From Sanderia malayensis (lineage: Eukaryota > Cnidaria > Scyphozoa > Semaeostomeae > Pelagiidae), in NCBI GenBank assembly GCA_013076295.1, contig RQOL01000521.1:124001-188000 (forward strand): DNA of 64,000 bases. Reading direction: 5' to 3'. The position numbers and the translations under genes were made by a program. This document shows, one piece after another, positions 13,084 to 26,699 of the stretch (the stretch's first letter is position 1; each line of letters starts with the position of its first letter). Under the pieces are notes generated by a model. That model was not told the origin of the DNA and searched no databases. It worked only from the letters and a program-made list of their open reading frames with translations.

Positions 13084-14595
13084 CCACGTTAGGTGACTTC
13101 AAACTTTGGTAACTTCCAAAGTTTTCCTCACTTCCCCCTTTTTCTTGACTTCCCATTTTTTCTTCACTGCCCACTTTTAAGGACAACCCACTTTTTCTTC
13201 ATTTCCCACTTTTGATTATTACCAATTTTGATGACTTGCCACTTTTGATGACGTCCCACTTTCGGTGACTTCCCACTTTTCATGACTTCCCACTTTTTAT
13301 TGTTTTCCCACTTTTGATGACCTCCCACTTTTCATGACTCCCCACTTTTCATGACTTCCACGTTAGGTGACTTCAAACTTTGGTAACTTCCAAAGTTTTC
13401 TTCACTTCCCATTTTTTCTTCACTTCCCATTTTTCCTTCACTGCCCACTATTAAAGAGTTCCCACTTTTTCTTGATTGTCCACTTTTTCTTCACTTCCCA
13501 CTTTTTCTTGACTTCCCACTTTTCCTTCACTTTCCACTCTATCTTTATTTCCCACTTTTGATGATTCCCATTTTTGGTGACTTCCATGTTAGGTGACTTC
13601 AAACTTTGGTAACTTCCAAAGTTTTCTTCACTTCCCACTTTTTCTTGATTTCCCACTTTTGATGACTTCCCACTTTCGGCGTCTTCCCACTTTTGATGAC
13701 TTCCCACTTTTTCTTGAGTTTCCACTTTTTCTTTTCTTCTCATCTTCTTATGACTGCCCAGTTTTGATGGCTTCCCACTTCTTCTTAACTTCCCATTTTT
13801 TCTTCACTTCCCACATTTGATGACTTCCCACTTTTCATGACTTCCCACTTTTTCTTCATTTCCCACTTTTGATTATTACCAATTTTGATGACTTGCCACT
13901 TTTGATGACCTCCCACTTTCAGTGACTTCCCACTTTTGATGACTTCCCACTTTTTATTGTTTTCCCACTTTTGATGACTTCCCACTTTCGGCGTCTTCCC
14001 ACTTTTGATGATTTCCACGTTAGATGTCTTCAAACTTTGGTAACTTCCAAAGTTTTCTTCACTTCCCACTTTTTCTTGACTTCCCATTTTTTCTTCACTG
14101 CCCACTTTTAAAGAGTTCCCACTTTTTCTTGATTTCCCACTTTTTCTTCACTTCCCACTTTTTCTAGACTTCCCACATTTGATGACTTCACACTTTCGGT
14201 GACTTCCCACTTTTGATGACTTCCCATTTTTTCTTGACTTTCCACTTTTTCTTTACTTCTCATCTTCTCTTGACTGCCCAGTTATAATGACTTCCCACTT
14301 TTTCTTGATTTCCCACTTTCTCTTCACTTCCCACTTTTTCTTGACTTCGCACTTTTGATAACTTCCCACGTTTCCTTGACTTTCCACTTTATCTTTACTT
14401 GCCCCTTTTTCTTTATTTCCCACTTTTGATGATTCCCATTTTTGGTGACTTCCCACTTTTTCTTGAAATCCCATTTTTGTTTATTTCCCAATTTGTATGA
14501 GTTCCCACTTTTTCTTGACCTCCCACATTTGCTGACTTTCCACTTTTCTTCACTTCCCAGTTTTAATGACTTCCCACTTTTTCTTGATTTCCCAC

Positions 14596-17500
14596 TTTTT
14601 CTTCATTTCCCACTTTTGATTATTACCAATTTTGATGACTTGCCACTTTTGATGACGTCCCACTTTCGGTGACTTCCCACTTTTCATGACTTCCCACTTT
14701 TTATTGTTTTCCCACTTTTGATGACCTCCCACTTTTCATGACTCCCCACTTTTCATGACTTCCACGTTAGGTGACTTCAAACTTTGGTAACTTCCAAAGT
14801 TTTCTTCACTTCCCATTTTTTCTTCACTTCCCATTTTTCCTTCACTGCCCACTATTAAAGAGTTCCCACTTTTTCTTGATTTCCCACTTTTTCTTCACTT
14901 CCCACTTTTTCTTGACTTCCCACTTTTCCTTCACTTTCCACTCTATCTTTATTTCCCACTTTTGATGACTCCCATTTTTGGTGACTTCCATGTTAGGTGA
15001 CTTCAAACTTTGGTAACTTCCAAAGTTTTCTTCACTTCCCACTTTTTCTTGATTTCCCACTTTTGATGACTTCCCACTTTCGGCGTCTTCCCACTTTTGA
15101 TGACTTCCCACTTTTTCTTGAGTTTCCACTTTTATTTTTCTTCTCATCTTCTTATGACTGCCCAGTTTTGATGGCTTCCCACTTCTTCTTAACTTCCCAT
15201 TTTTTCTTCACTTCCCACATTTGATGACTTCCCACTTTTCATGACTTCCCACTTTTTCTTCATTTCCCACTTTTGATTATTACCAATTTTGATGACTTGC
15301 CACTTTTGATGACCTCCCACTTTCAGTGACTTCCCACTATTGATGACTTCCCACTTTTTATTGTTTTCCCACTTTTGATGACTTCCCACTTTCGGCGTCT
15401 TCCCACTTTTGATGATTTCCACGTTAGATGTCTTCAAACTTTGGTAACTTCCAAAGTTTTCTTCACTTCCCACTTTTTCTTGACTTCCCATTTTTTCTTC
15501 ACTGCCCACTTTTAAAGAGTTCCCACTTTTTCTTGATTTCCCACTTTTTCTTCACTTCCCACTTTTTCTAGATTTCCCACTTTTGATGACTTCCCACTTT
15601 TTCTTGACTTTCCACTTTATCTTGACTTCCCACTTTTTCTTGACTTCCCATCTTCTCTTGACTGCCCAGTTTTAACGACTTCCCACTTTTTCTTCACTTC
15701 CCACTTTTTCTTTACTTCCCACCTTCTCTTGACTGCCCAGTTTTAATGACTTGCCACTTTTGCTTGATTTCCCACTTTTTCTTGACTGCCCACTTTTTCT
15801 TGACTTCCCACATTTGATGACTTCACACTTTCGGTGACTTCCCACTTTTGATGACTTCCCATTTTTTCTTGACTTTCCACTTTTTCTTTACTTCTCATCT
15901 TCTCTTGACTGCCCAGTTTTAATGACTTCCCACTTTTTCTTGATTTCCCACTTTTTCTTCACTTCCCACTTTTTCTTGATTTCGCACTTTTGATAACTTC
16001 CCACGTTTCCTTGACTTTCCACTTTATCTTTACTTGCCCCTTTTTCTTTATTTCCCACTTTTGATGATTCCCATTTTTGGTGACTTCCCACTTTTTCTTG
16101 AAATCCCATTTTTGTTTATTTCCCAATTTGTATGAGTTCCCACTTTTTCTTGATCTCCCACATTTGCTGACTTTCCACTTTTCTTCACTTCCCAGTTTTA
16201 ATGACTTCCCACTTTTTCTTGATTTCCCACTTTTTCTTCACTTCCCACTTTTTCTTGACTTCGCACTTTTTCTTCACTTCCCACTTTTTCTTGACTTCCC
16301 ACTTTTTCTTGAGTTTCCACTTCTTCTTTTCTTCTCATCTTCTTATGACTGCCCACTTTTGATGACTTCCCACTTTTCATGACTCCCCACTTTTCATGAC
16401 TTCCACGTTAGGTGACTTCAAACTTTGGTAACTTCCAAAGTTTTCTTCACTTCCCACTTTTTCTTCACTTCCCATTTTTCCTTCACTGCCCACTATTAAA
16501 GAGTTCCCACTTTTTCTTGATTTCCCACTTTTTCTTCACTTCCCACTTTTTCTTGACTTCCCACTTTTCCTTCACTTTCCACTCTATCTTTATTTCCCAC
16601 TTTTGATGATTCCCATTTTTGGTGACTTCCACGTTAGGTGACTTCAAACTTTGGTAACTTCCAAAGTTTTCTTCACTTCCCACTTTTTCTTGATTTCCCA
16701 CTTTTGATGACTTCCCACTTTCGGCGTCTTCCCACTTTTGATGACTTCCCACTTTTTCTTGAGTTTCCACTTTTTCTTTTCTTCTCATCTTCTTATGACT
16801 GCCCAGTTTTGATGGCTTCCCACTTCTTCTTAACTTCCCATTTTTTCTTCACTTCCCACATTTGATGACTTCCCACTTTTCATGACTTCCCACTTTTTCT
16901 TCATTTCCCACTTTTGATTATTACCAATTTTGATGACTTGCCACTTTTGATGACCTCCCACTTTCCGTGACTTCCCACTTTTGATGACTTCCCACTTTTT
17001 ATTGTTTTCCCACTTTTGATGACTTCCCACTTTCGGCGTCTTCCCACTTTTGATGATTTCCACGTTAGATGTCTTCAAACTTTGGTAACTTCCAAAGTTT
17101 TCTTCACTTCCCACTTTTTCTTGACTTCCCATTTTTTCTTCACTGCCCACTTTTAAAGAGTTCCCACTTTTTCTTGATTTCCCACTTTTCTTCACTTCCC
17201 ACTTTTTCTAGACTTCCCACTTTTGATGACTTCCCACTTTTTCTTGACTTTCCACTTTATCTTGACTTCCCACTTTTTCTTGACTTCCCATCTTCTCTTG
17301 ACTGCCCAGTTTTAATGACTTCCCACTTTTTCTTCACTTCCCACTTTTTCTTTACTTCCCACCTTCTCTTGACTGCCCAGTTTTAATGACTTGCCACTTT
17401 TGCTTGATTTCCCTCTTTTTCTTGACTGCCCACTTTTTCTTGACTTCCCACAATTGATGACTTCACACTTTCGGTGACTTCCCACTTTTGATGACTTCCC

Positions 17501-20500
17501 ATTTTTTCTTGACTTTCCACTTTTTCTTTACTTCTCATCTTCTCTTGACTGCCCAGTTTTAATGACTTCCCACTTTTTCTTGATTTCCCACTTTTTCTAC
17601 ACTTCCCACTTTTTCTTGACTTCGCACTTTTGATAACTTCCCACGTTTCCTTGACTTTCCACTTTATTTTTACTTGCCCCTTTTTCTTTATTTCCCACTT
17701 TTGATGATTCCCACTTTCGGTGACTTCCCACTTTTGATGACTTCCCACTTTTTCTTGTTTTCCCACTTTTGATGACCTCCCACTTTTCATGACTTCCCAA
17801 TTTTGATGATTTCCACGATAGGTGACTTCAAACTTTGGTAACTTCCAAAGTTTTCTTCACTTCCCACTTTTTCTTGACTTCCCATTTTTTCTTCACTGCC
17901 CACTTTTTCTAGACTTCCCACTTTTGATGACTTCCCACTTTTTCTTGACTTTCCACTTTATCTTGACTTCCCACTTTTTCTTGACTTCCCATCTTCTCTT
18001 GACTGCCCAGTTTTAACGACTTCCCATTTTTTCTTCACTTCCCATTTTTTCTTGACTTCCCACCTTCTCTTGACTGCCCAGTTTTAATGACCTGCCACTT
18101 TTGCTTGATTTCCCACTTTTTCTTGACTGCCCACTTTTTCTTGACTTCCTACATTTGATGACTTCCCACTTTCGGTGACTTCCCACTTTTGATGACTTCC
18201 CATTTTTTCTTGACTTTCCACTTTTTCTTTACTTCTCATCATCTCCTGACTGCCCAGTTTTAATGACTTCCCACTTTTTCTTGATTTCCCACTTTTGTTG
18301 ATTTCCCACTTTGTATGAGTTCCCACTTTTTCTTGACTTCCCACATTTGCTGACTTTCCACTTTTCTTGACTTCCCAGTTTTCATGACTTCCCACTTTTG
18401 AAAACTTCCCACTTTCGGTGACATCCAACTTTTGATGACTTCCCACTTATTCTTAAAGTCCCATTTTTGGTGACTTCCCACTTGACTTCCCACATTTGAT
18501 GACTTCCCACTTTTCATGACCTCCCACTTTTTTTTGTTTTCCCACTTTTGATGACCTCCCACTTTTCATGACTTCCCACTTTCGATGACTTCCACGTTAG
18601 GTGACTTCAAACTTTGGTAAGTTCCAAAGTTTCTCCACTTCCCACTTTTCATGACTTCCCACTTTTGATGACTTCCACGTTAGGTGACTTCCAACTTTGG
18701 TAACTTCCAAAGTTTTCCTCACTTCCCCTATTTTCTTGACTTCCCATTTTTTCTTCACTGCCCACTTTTAAGGACTTCCCACTTTTTCTTCATTTACCAC
18801 TTTTGATTATTACCAATTTTGATGACTTGCCACTTTTGATGACCTCCCACTTTCTGTGACTTCCCACTTTTGATCACTTCCCACTTTTTATTGTTGTCCC
18901 ACTTTTGATGACCTCCCACTTTTCATGACTTCCCACTTTCGATGACTTCCACGTTAGGTGACTTCAAACTTTGGTGAGTTCCAAAGTTTTCTCCACTTCC
19001 CACTTTTCATGACTTCCCACTTTTGATGACTTCCACGTTAGGTGACTTCAAACTTTGGTAACTTCCAAAGTTTTCCTCACTTCCCCCTTTTTCTTGACTT
19101 CCCATTTTTTCTTCACTGCCCACTTTTAAGGACAACCCACTTTTTCTTCATTTCCCACTTTTGATTATTACCAATTTTGATGACTTGCCACTTTTGATGA
19201 CGTCCCACTTTCGGTGACTTCCCACTTTTCATGACTTCCCACTTTTTATTGTTTTCCCACTTTTGATGACCTCCCACTTTTCATGACTCCCCACTTTTCA
19301 TGACTTCCACGTTAGGTGACTTCAAACTTTGGTAACTTCCAAAGTTTTCTTCACTTCCCATTTTTTCTTCACTTCCCATTTTTCCTTCACTGCCCACTAT
19401 TAAAGAGTTCCCACTTTTTCTTGATTTCCCACTTTTTCTTCACTTCCCACTTTTTCTTGACTTCCCACTTTTCCTTCACTTTCCACTCTATCTTTATTTC
19501 CCACTTTTGATGATTCCCATTTTTGGTGACTTCCATGTTAGGTGACTTCAAACTTTGGTAACTTCCAAAGTTTTCTTCACTTCCCACTTTTTCTTGATTT
19601 CCCACTTTTGATGACTTCCCACTTTCGGCGTCTTCCCACTTTTGATGACTTCCCACTTTTTCTTGAGTTTCCACTTTTTCTTTTCTTCTCATCTTCTTAT
19701 GACTGCCCAGTTTTGATGGCTTCCCACTTCTTCTTAACTTCCCATTTTTTCTTCACTTCCCACATTTGATGACTTCCCACTTTTCATGACTTCCCACTTT
19801 TTCTTCATTTCCCACTTTTGATTATTACCAATTTTGATGACTTGCCACTTTTGATGACCTCCCACTTTCAGTGACTTCCCACTTTTGATGACTTCCCACT
19901 TTTTATTGTTTTCCCACTTTTGATGACTTCCCACTTTCGGCGTCTTCCCACTTTTGATGATTTCCACGTTAGATGTCTTCAAACTTTGGTAACTTCCAAA
20001 GTTTTCTTCACTTCCCACTTTTTCTTGACTTCCCATTTTTTCTTCACTGCCCACTTTTAAAGAGTTCCCACTTTTTCTTGATTTCCCACTTTTTCTTCAC
20101 TTCCCACTTTTTCTAGATTTCCCACATTTGATGACTTCACACTTTCGGTGACTTCCCACTTTTGATGACTTCCCATTTTTTCTTGACTTTCCACTTTTTC
20201 TTTACTTCTCATCTTCTCTTGACTGCCCAGTTATAATGACTTCCCACTTTTTCTTGATTTCCCACTTTTTCTTCACTTCCCACTTTTTCTTGACTTCGCA
20301 CTTTTGATAACTTCCCACGTTTCCTTGACTTTCCACTTTATCTTTACTTGCCCCTTTTTCTTTATTTCCCACTTTTGATGATTCCCATTTTTGGTGACTT
20401 CCCACTTTTTCTTGAAATCCCATTTTTGTTTATTTCCCAATTTGTATGAGTTCCCACTTTTTCTTGACCTCCCACATTTGCTGACTTTCCACTTTTCTTC

Positions 20501-20530
20501 ACTTCCCAGTTTTAATGACTTCCCACTTTT
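14596..20530 (+). repeat. ~5.95-kb higher-order repeat, copy 2
   Basis: This is the second copy of the 5.95-kb unit, differing from copy 1 by scattered substitutions and very few indels. The copy 1/copy 2 boundary near 14595 falls inside a run of 18-bp monomers and keeps their register. Alignment to the preceding unit ends near 20530, where the sequence switches to the order found after 16200. Confidence 0.88.
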
Positions 20531-22200
20531 TCCTCACTTCCCACTTTTTCTTGACTTCGCCCTTTTTCTTCACTTCCCACTTTTTCTTGACTTCCCACTT
20601 TTTCTTGAGTTTCCACTTCTTCTTTTCTTCTCATCTTCATATGACTGCCCACTTTTGATGACTTCCCACTTTTCATGACTCCCCACTTTTCATGACTTCC
20701 ACGTTAGGTGACTTCAAACTTTGGTAACTTCCAAAGTTTTCTTCACTTCCCACTTTTTCTTCACTTCCCATTTTTCCTTCACTGCCCACTATTAAAGAGT
20801 TCCCACTTTTTCTTGATTTCCCACTTTTTCTTCACTTCCCACTTTTTCTTGACTTCCCACTTTTCCTTCACTTTCCACTCTATCTTTATTTCCCACTTTT
20901 GATGATTCCCATTTTTGGTGACTTCCACGTTAGGTGACTTCAAACTTTGGTAACTTCCAAAGTTTTCTTCACTTCCCACTTTTTCTTGATTTCCCACTTT
21001 TGATGACTTCCCACTTTCGGCGTCTTCCCACTTTTGATGACTTCCCACTTTTTCTTGAGTTTCCACTTTTTCTTTTCTTCTCATCTTCTTATGACTGCCC
21101 AGTTTTGATGGCTTCCCACTTCTTCTTAACTTCCCATTTTTTCTTCACTTCCCACATTTGATGACTTCCCACTTTTCATGACTTCCCACTTTTTCTTCAT
21201 TTCCCACTTTTGATTATTACCAATTTTGATGACTTGCCACTTTGGATGACCTCCCACTTTCGGTGACTTCCCACTTTTGATGACCTCCCACTTTTTATTG
21301 TTTTCCCACTTTTGATGACTTCCCACTTTCGGCGTCTTCCCACTTTTGATGATTTCCACCTTAGATGTCTTCAAACTTTGGTAACTTCCAAAGTTTTCTT
21401 CACTTCCCACTTTTTCTTGACTTCCCATTGTTTCTTCACTGCCCACTTTCAAAGAGTTCCCACTTTTTCTTGATTTCCCACTTTTTCTTCACTTCCCACT
21501 TTTTCTAGACTTCCCACTTTTGATGACTTCCCACTTTTTCTTGACTTTCCACTTTATCTTGACTTCCCACTTTTTCTTGACTTCCCATCTTCTCTTGACT
21601 GCCCAGTTTTGATGACTTCCCACTTTTTCTTCACCTCCCACTTTTTCTTTACTTCCCACCTTCTCTTGACTGCCCAGTTTTAATGACTTGCCACTTTTGC
21701 TTGATTTCCCACTTTTTCTTGACTGCCCACTTTTTCTTGACTTCCCACATTTGATGACTTCACACTTTTGGTGACTTCCCACTTTTGATGACTTCCCATT
21801 TTTTCTTGACTTTCCACTTTTTCTTTACTTCTCATCTTCTCTTGACTGCCCAGTTTTAATGACTTCCCACTTTTTCTTGATTTCCCACTTTTTCTACACT
21901 TCCCACTTCTTCTTGACTTCGCACTTTTGATAACTTCCCACGTTTCCTTGACTTTCCACTTTATTTTTACTTGCCCCTTTTTCTTTATTTCCCACTTTTG
22001 ATGATTCCCATTTTTGGTGACTTCCCACTTTTTCTTGAAATCCCATTTTTGTCTATTTCCCAATTTGTATGAGTTCCCACTTTTTCTTGACCTCCCACAT
22101 TTGCTGACTTTCCACTTTTCTTCACTTCCCAGTTTTAATGACTTCCCAGTTTTTCTTGATTTCCCACTTTTTCTTCACTTCCCACTTCATCTTAACTTCC
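20391..22200 (+). repeat. Shortened third copy of the 5.95-kb unit
   Basis: This segment aligns to 16077-17900 at an offset of about 4,296-4,314 bp rather than 5,949 bp, as if about 1.65 kb had been skipped between copies. It carries private changes such as a C-tract extension near 20558 and a cassette starting CCACCTTAGATG near 21358. Copy-to-copy order breaks down after about 22200. Confidence 0.8.
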
Positions 22201-22340
22201 CATTTTTTCTTCACTTCCCACATTTGATGACTTCCCACTTTTCATGACTACACACTTTTTCTTCATTTTCCACTTTTGATTATTACCAATTTTGACGACT
22301 TGCCACTTTTGATGACCTCCCACTTTCGGTGACTTCCCAC

Positions 22341-24226
22341 TTTTGATGACTTCCCACTTTCGGCGTCTTCCCACTTTTGATGACTTCCCACTTTTTCTTG
22401 AGTTTCCACTTTTTCTTTTCTTCTCATCTTCTTATGACTGCCCAGTTTTGATGGCTTCCCACTTCTTCTTAACTTCCCATTTTTTCTTCACTTCCCACAT
22501 TTGATGACTTCCCACTTTTCATGACTTCCCACTTTTTCTTCATTTCCCACTTTTGATTATTACCAATTTTGATGACTTGCCACTTTTGATGACCTCCCAC
22601 TTTCGGTGACTTCCCACTTTTGATGACTTCCGACTTTTTATTGTTTTCCCACTTTTGATGACTTCCCACTTTCGGCGTCTTCCCACTTTTGATGATTTCC
22701 ACGTTAGATGTCTTCAAACTTTGGTAACTTCCAAAGTTTTCTTCACTTCCCACTTTTTCTTGACTTCCCATTTTTTCTTCACTGCCCACTTTTAAAGAGT
22801 TCCCACTTTTTCTTGATTTCCCACTTTTTCTTCACTTCCCACTTTTTCTAGACTTCCCACTTTTGATGACTTCCCACTTTTTCTTGACTTTCCACTTTAT
22901 CTTGACTTCCCACTTTTTCTTGACTTCCCATCTTCTCTTGACTGCCCAGTTTTAATGACTTCCCACTTTTTCTTCACTTCCCACTTTTTCTTTACTTCCC
23001 ACCTTCTCTTGACTGCCCAGTTTTAATGACTTGCCACTTTTGCTTGATTTCCCACTTTTTCTTGACTGCCCACTTTTTCTTGACTTCCCACATTTGATGA
23101 CTTCACACTTTCGGTGACTTCCCACTTTTGATGACTTCCCATTTTTTCTTGACTTTCCACTTTTTCTTTACTTCTCATCTTCTCTTGACTGCCCAGTTTT
23201 AATGACTTCCCACTTTTTCTTGATTTCCCACTTTTTCTACACTTCCCACTTTTTCTTGACTTCGCACTTTTGATAACTTCCCACGTTTCCTTGACTTTCC
23301 ACTTTATTTTTACTTGCCCCTTTTTCTTTATTTCCCACTTTTGATGATTCCCATTTTTGGTGACTTCCCACTTTTTCTTGAAATCCCATTTTTGTTTATT
23401 TCCCAATTTGTATGAGTTCCCACTTTTTCTTGACCTCCCACATTTGCTGACTTTCCACTTTTCTTCAGTTCCCAGTTTTAATGACTTCCCACTTTTTCTT
23501 GATTTCCCACTTTTTCTTCACTTCCCACTTTTTCTTGACTTCGCACTTTTTCTTCACTTCCCACTTTTTCTTGACTTCCCACTTTTTCTTGAGTTTCCAC
23601 TTTTTCTTTTCTTCTCATCTTCTTATGACTGCCCAGTTTTGATGGCTTCCCACTTCTTCTTAACTTCCCATTTTTTCTTCACTTCCCACATTTGATGACT
23701 TCCCACTTTTCATGACTACACACTTTTTCTTCATTTTCCACTTTTGATTATTACCAATTTTGATGACTTGCCACTTTTGATGACCTCCCACTTTCGGTGA
23801 CTTCCCACTTTTGATGACTTCCCACTTTTTATTGTTTTCCCACTTTTGATGACTTCCCACTTTCGGCGTCTTCCCACTTTTGATGATTTCCACGTTAGGT
23901 GTCTTCACACTTTGGTAACTTCCAAAGTTTTCTTCACTTCCCACTTTTTCTTGACTTCCTTTTTTTTCTTCACTGCCCACTTTTAAAGAGTTCCCATATT
24001 TTCTTGATTTCCCACTTTTTCTTCACTTCCCACTTTTTCCAGACTTACCACTTTTGATGACTTCCCACTTTTTCTTGACTTTCCACTTTATCTTGACTTC
24101 CCACTTTTTCTTGACTTCCCATCTTCTCTTGACTGCCCAGTTTTAACGACTTCCCACTTTTTCTTCACTTCCCACTTTTTCTTTACTTCCCACCTTCTCT
24201 TGACTGCCCAGTTTTAATGACTTCCC
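22341..24226 (+). repeat. 1.89-kb segment, near-identical to 27271-29156
   Basis: At an offset of exactly 4,930 bp this segment matches 27271-29156 with no indel at any point I checked. It shares rare variants that exclude chance similarity of monomers: CTTCCGACTTTTTATTG near 22630, TTCTTCAGTTCCCAG near 23461, an eight-T run after CTTCC near 23958, and CTTTTTCCAGACTTACCAC near 24043. Confidence 0.9.
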
Positions 24227-24329
24227 ATTTTTTCTTGACTTTCCACTTTTTCTTTACTTCTCATCTTCTCTTGACTGCCCAGTTTTAATGACTTCCCACT
24301 ATTTCTTGATTTCCCACTTTTTCTACACT

Positions 24330-25650
24330 TCCCACTTTTCATGACCTCCCACTTTCAGTGACTTCCCACTTTTGACGACTTCCCACGTTTTCTTGTTTTC
24401 CCACTTTTGATGACTTCCCACTTTTCATGACTTCCCACTTTTGATGACCTCCCACTTTCGGTGACTTCCCACTTTTGAAGACTTCCCACTTTTGATGACT
24501 TCCCACTTTTTCTTCTTTTCCCACTTTTGATGACTTCCCAATTTTCATGACTTCCCACTTTTGATGATTTCCACGTTAGGTGACTTCAAACTTTGGTAAC
24601 TTCCAAAGTTTCTTCACTTCCCACTTTTTCTTGACTTCCCATTTTTTCTTCACTGCCCACTGTTAAAGAGTTCCCACTTTTTCTTGATTTCCCACTTTTT
24701 CTTCACTTCCCACTTTTTTTTGACTTCCCACTTATTCTTAATGTCCCATTTTTGGTGACTTCCCACTTGACTTCCCACATTTGATGACTTCCCACTTTTC
24801 ATGACTTCCCACTTTTTTTTGTTTTCCCACTTTTGATGACCTCCCACTTTTCATGACTTCCCACTTTCGATGACTTCCACGTTAGGTGACTTCAAACTTT
24901 GGTAAGTTCCAAAGTTTTTTCCACTTCCCTCTTTTCATGACTTCCCACTTTTGATGACTTCCACGTTAGGTGACTTCCAACTTTAGTAACTTCCAAAGTT
25001 TTCCTCACTTCCCCTATTTTCTTGACTTCCCATTTTTTCTTCACTGCCCACTTTTAAGGACTTCCCACTTTTTCTTCATTTCCCATTGTTGATTATTACC
25101 AATTTTGATGACTTGCCACTTTTGATGACCTCCCACTTTCGGTGACTTCCCACTTTTAATGACTTCCGACTTTTTATTGTTTTCCCACTTTTGATGACCT
25201 CCCACTTTTCATGACTTCCCACTTTCGATGACTTCCACGTTAGGTGACTTCAAAATTTGGTGAGTTCCAAAGTTTTCTCCACTTCCCACTTTTCATGACT
25301 TCCCACTTTTGATGACTTCCACGTTAGGTGACTTCAAACTTTGGTAACTTCCAAAGTTTTCCTCACTTCCCCCTTTTCTTGACTTCCCATTTTTTCTTCA
25401 CTGCCCACTTTTAAGGACATCCCACTTTTTCTTCATTTCCCACTTTTGATTATTACCAATTTTGATGACTTGCCACTTTTGATGACGTCCCACTTTCGGT
25501 GACTTCCCACTTTTCATGACTTCCCACTTTTTATTGTTTTCCCACTTTTGATGACCTCCCACTTTTCATGACTTCCCACTTTTGATGACTTCCACGTTAG
25601 GTGACTTCAAACTTTGGTAACTTCCAAAGTTTTTTTCACTTCCCATTTTT
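24330..25650 (+). repeat. 1.3-kb block present five times (24.3, 33.0, 38.8, 43.2, 45.8 kb)
   Basis: Copies lie at about 24330-25650, 33020-34350, 38770-40080, 43215-44520 and 45845-47150. All share the monomer with GACGAC then CACGTTTTCTTGTTTTCCC, the TTGAAGACTTCCC variant, the CTTATTCTTAATGTCCC monomer, the AACTTTAGTAACTT cassette and the CCATTGTTGATTATTACC variant. The 33-kb copy is shorter through many one-base losses. The 24-kb copy lacks the later CGGTGCC-marked extension. Confidence 0.85.
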
Positions 25651-26699
25651 TCTTCACTTCCCACATTTGATGACTTCCCACTTTTTCTTGACTTCCCATC
25701 TTCTCTTGACTGCCCAGTTTTAATGACTTCCCACTTTTTCTTCACTTCCCACTTTTTCTTTACTTCCCACCTTCTCTTGACTGCCCAGTTTTAATGACTT
25801 GCCACTTTTGCTTGATTTCCCACTTTTTCTTGACTGCCCACTTTTTCTTGACTTCCCACATTTGATGACTTCACACTTTCGGTGACTTCCCACTTTTGAT
25901 GACTTCCCATTTTTTCTTGACTTTCCACTTTTTCTTTACTTCTCATCTTCTCTTGACTGCCCAGTTTTAATGACTTCCCACTTTTTCTTGATTTCCCACT
26001 TTTTCTACACTTCCCACTTTTTCTTGACTTCGCACTTTTGATAACTTCCCACGTTTCCTTGACTTTCCACTTTATTTTTACTTGCCCCTTTTTCTTTATT
26101 TCCCACTTTTGATGATTCCCATTTTTGGTGACTTCCCACTTTTTCTTGAAATCCCATTTTTGTTTATTTCCCAATTTGTATGAGTTCCCACTTTTTCTTG
26201 ACCTCCCACATTTGCTGACTTTCCACTTTTCTTCACTTCCCAGTTTTAATGACTTCCCACTTTTTCTTGATTTCCCACTTTTTCTTCACTTCCCACCTTT
26301 TCTTGACTTCGCACTTTTTCTTCACTTCCCACTTTTTCTTGACTTCCCACTTTTTCTTGAGTTTCCACTTTTTCTTTTCTTCTCATCTTCTTATGACTGC
26401 CCAGTTTTGATGGCTTCCCACTTCTTCTTAACTTCCCATTTTTTCTTCACTTCCCACATTTGATGACTTCCCACTTTTCATGACTACACACTTTTTCTTC
26501 ATTTTCCACTTTTGATTATTACCAATTTTCATGACTTGCCACTTTTGATGACCTCCCACTTTCGGTGACTTCCCACTTTTGATGACTTCCCACTTTTTAT
26601 TGTTTTCCCACTTTTGATGACTTCCCACTTTCGGCGTCTTCCCACTTTTGATGATTTCCACGTTAGGTGTCTTCACACTTTGGTAACTTCCAAAGTTTT

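Larger units (their letters stand above)
8650..14595 (+). repeat. ~5.95-kb higher-order repeat, copy 1
   Basis: This is the first of two successive copies of a ~5.95-kb unit. Offsets to copy 2 are 5,943-5,949 bp at all points checked (for example 8661 to 14604, 10457 to 16404, 12135 to 18084, 13785 to 19734). The spacing of the hairpin cassettes repeats in the same order. The unit is itself built from earlier duplications: the cassette-rich 10.46-11.1 kb segment recurs at 13.36-14.0 and 14.76-15.4 kb. Confidence 0.88.

Noticed and set aside
14177..14200. Junction after TTTCTAGACTTCCCAC as a transposon or integration site
   Set aside because: There is no target-site duplication or foreign sequence. 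It is an in-register loss of about 237 bp relative to the sister copies.
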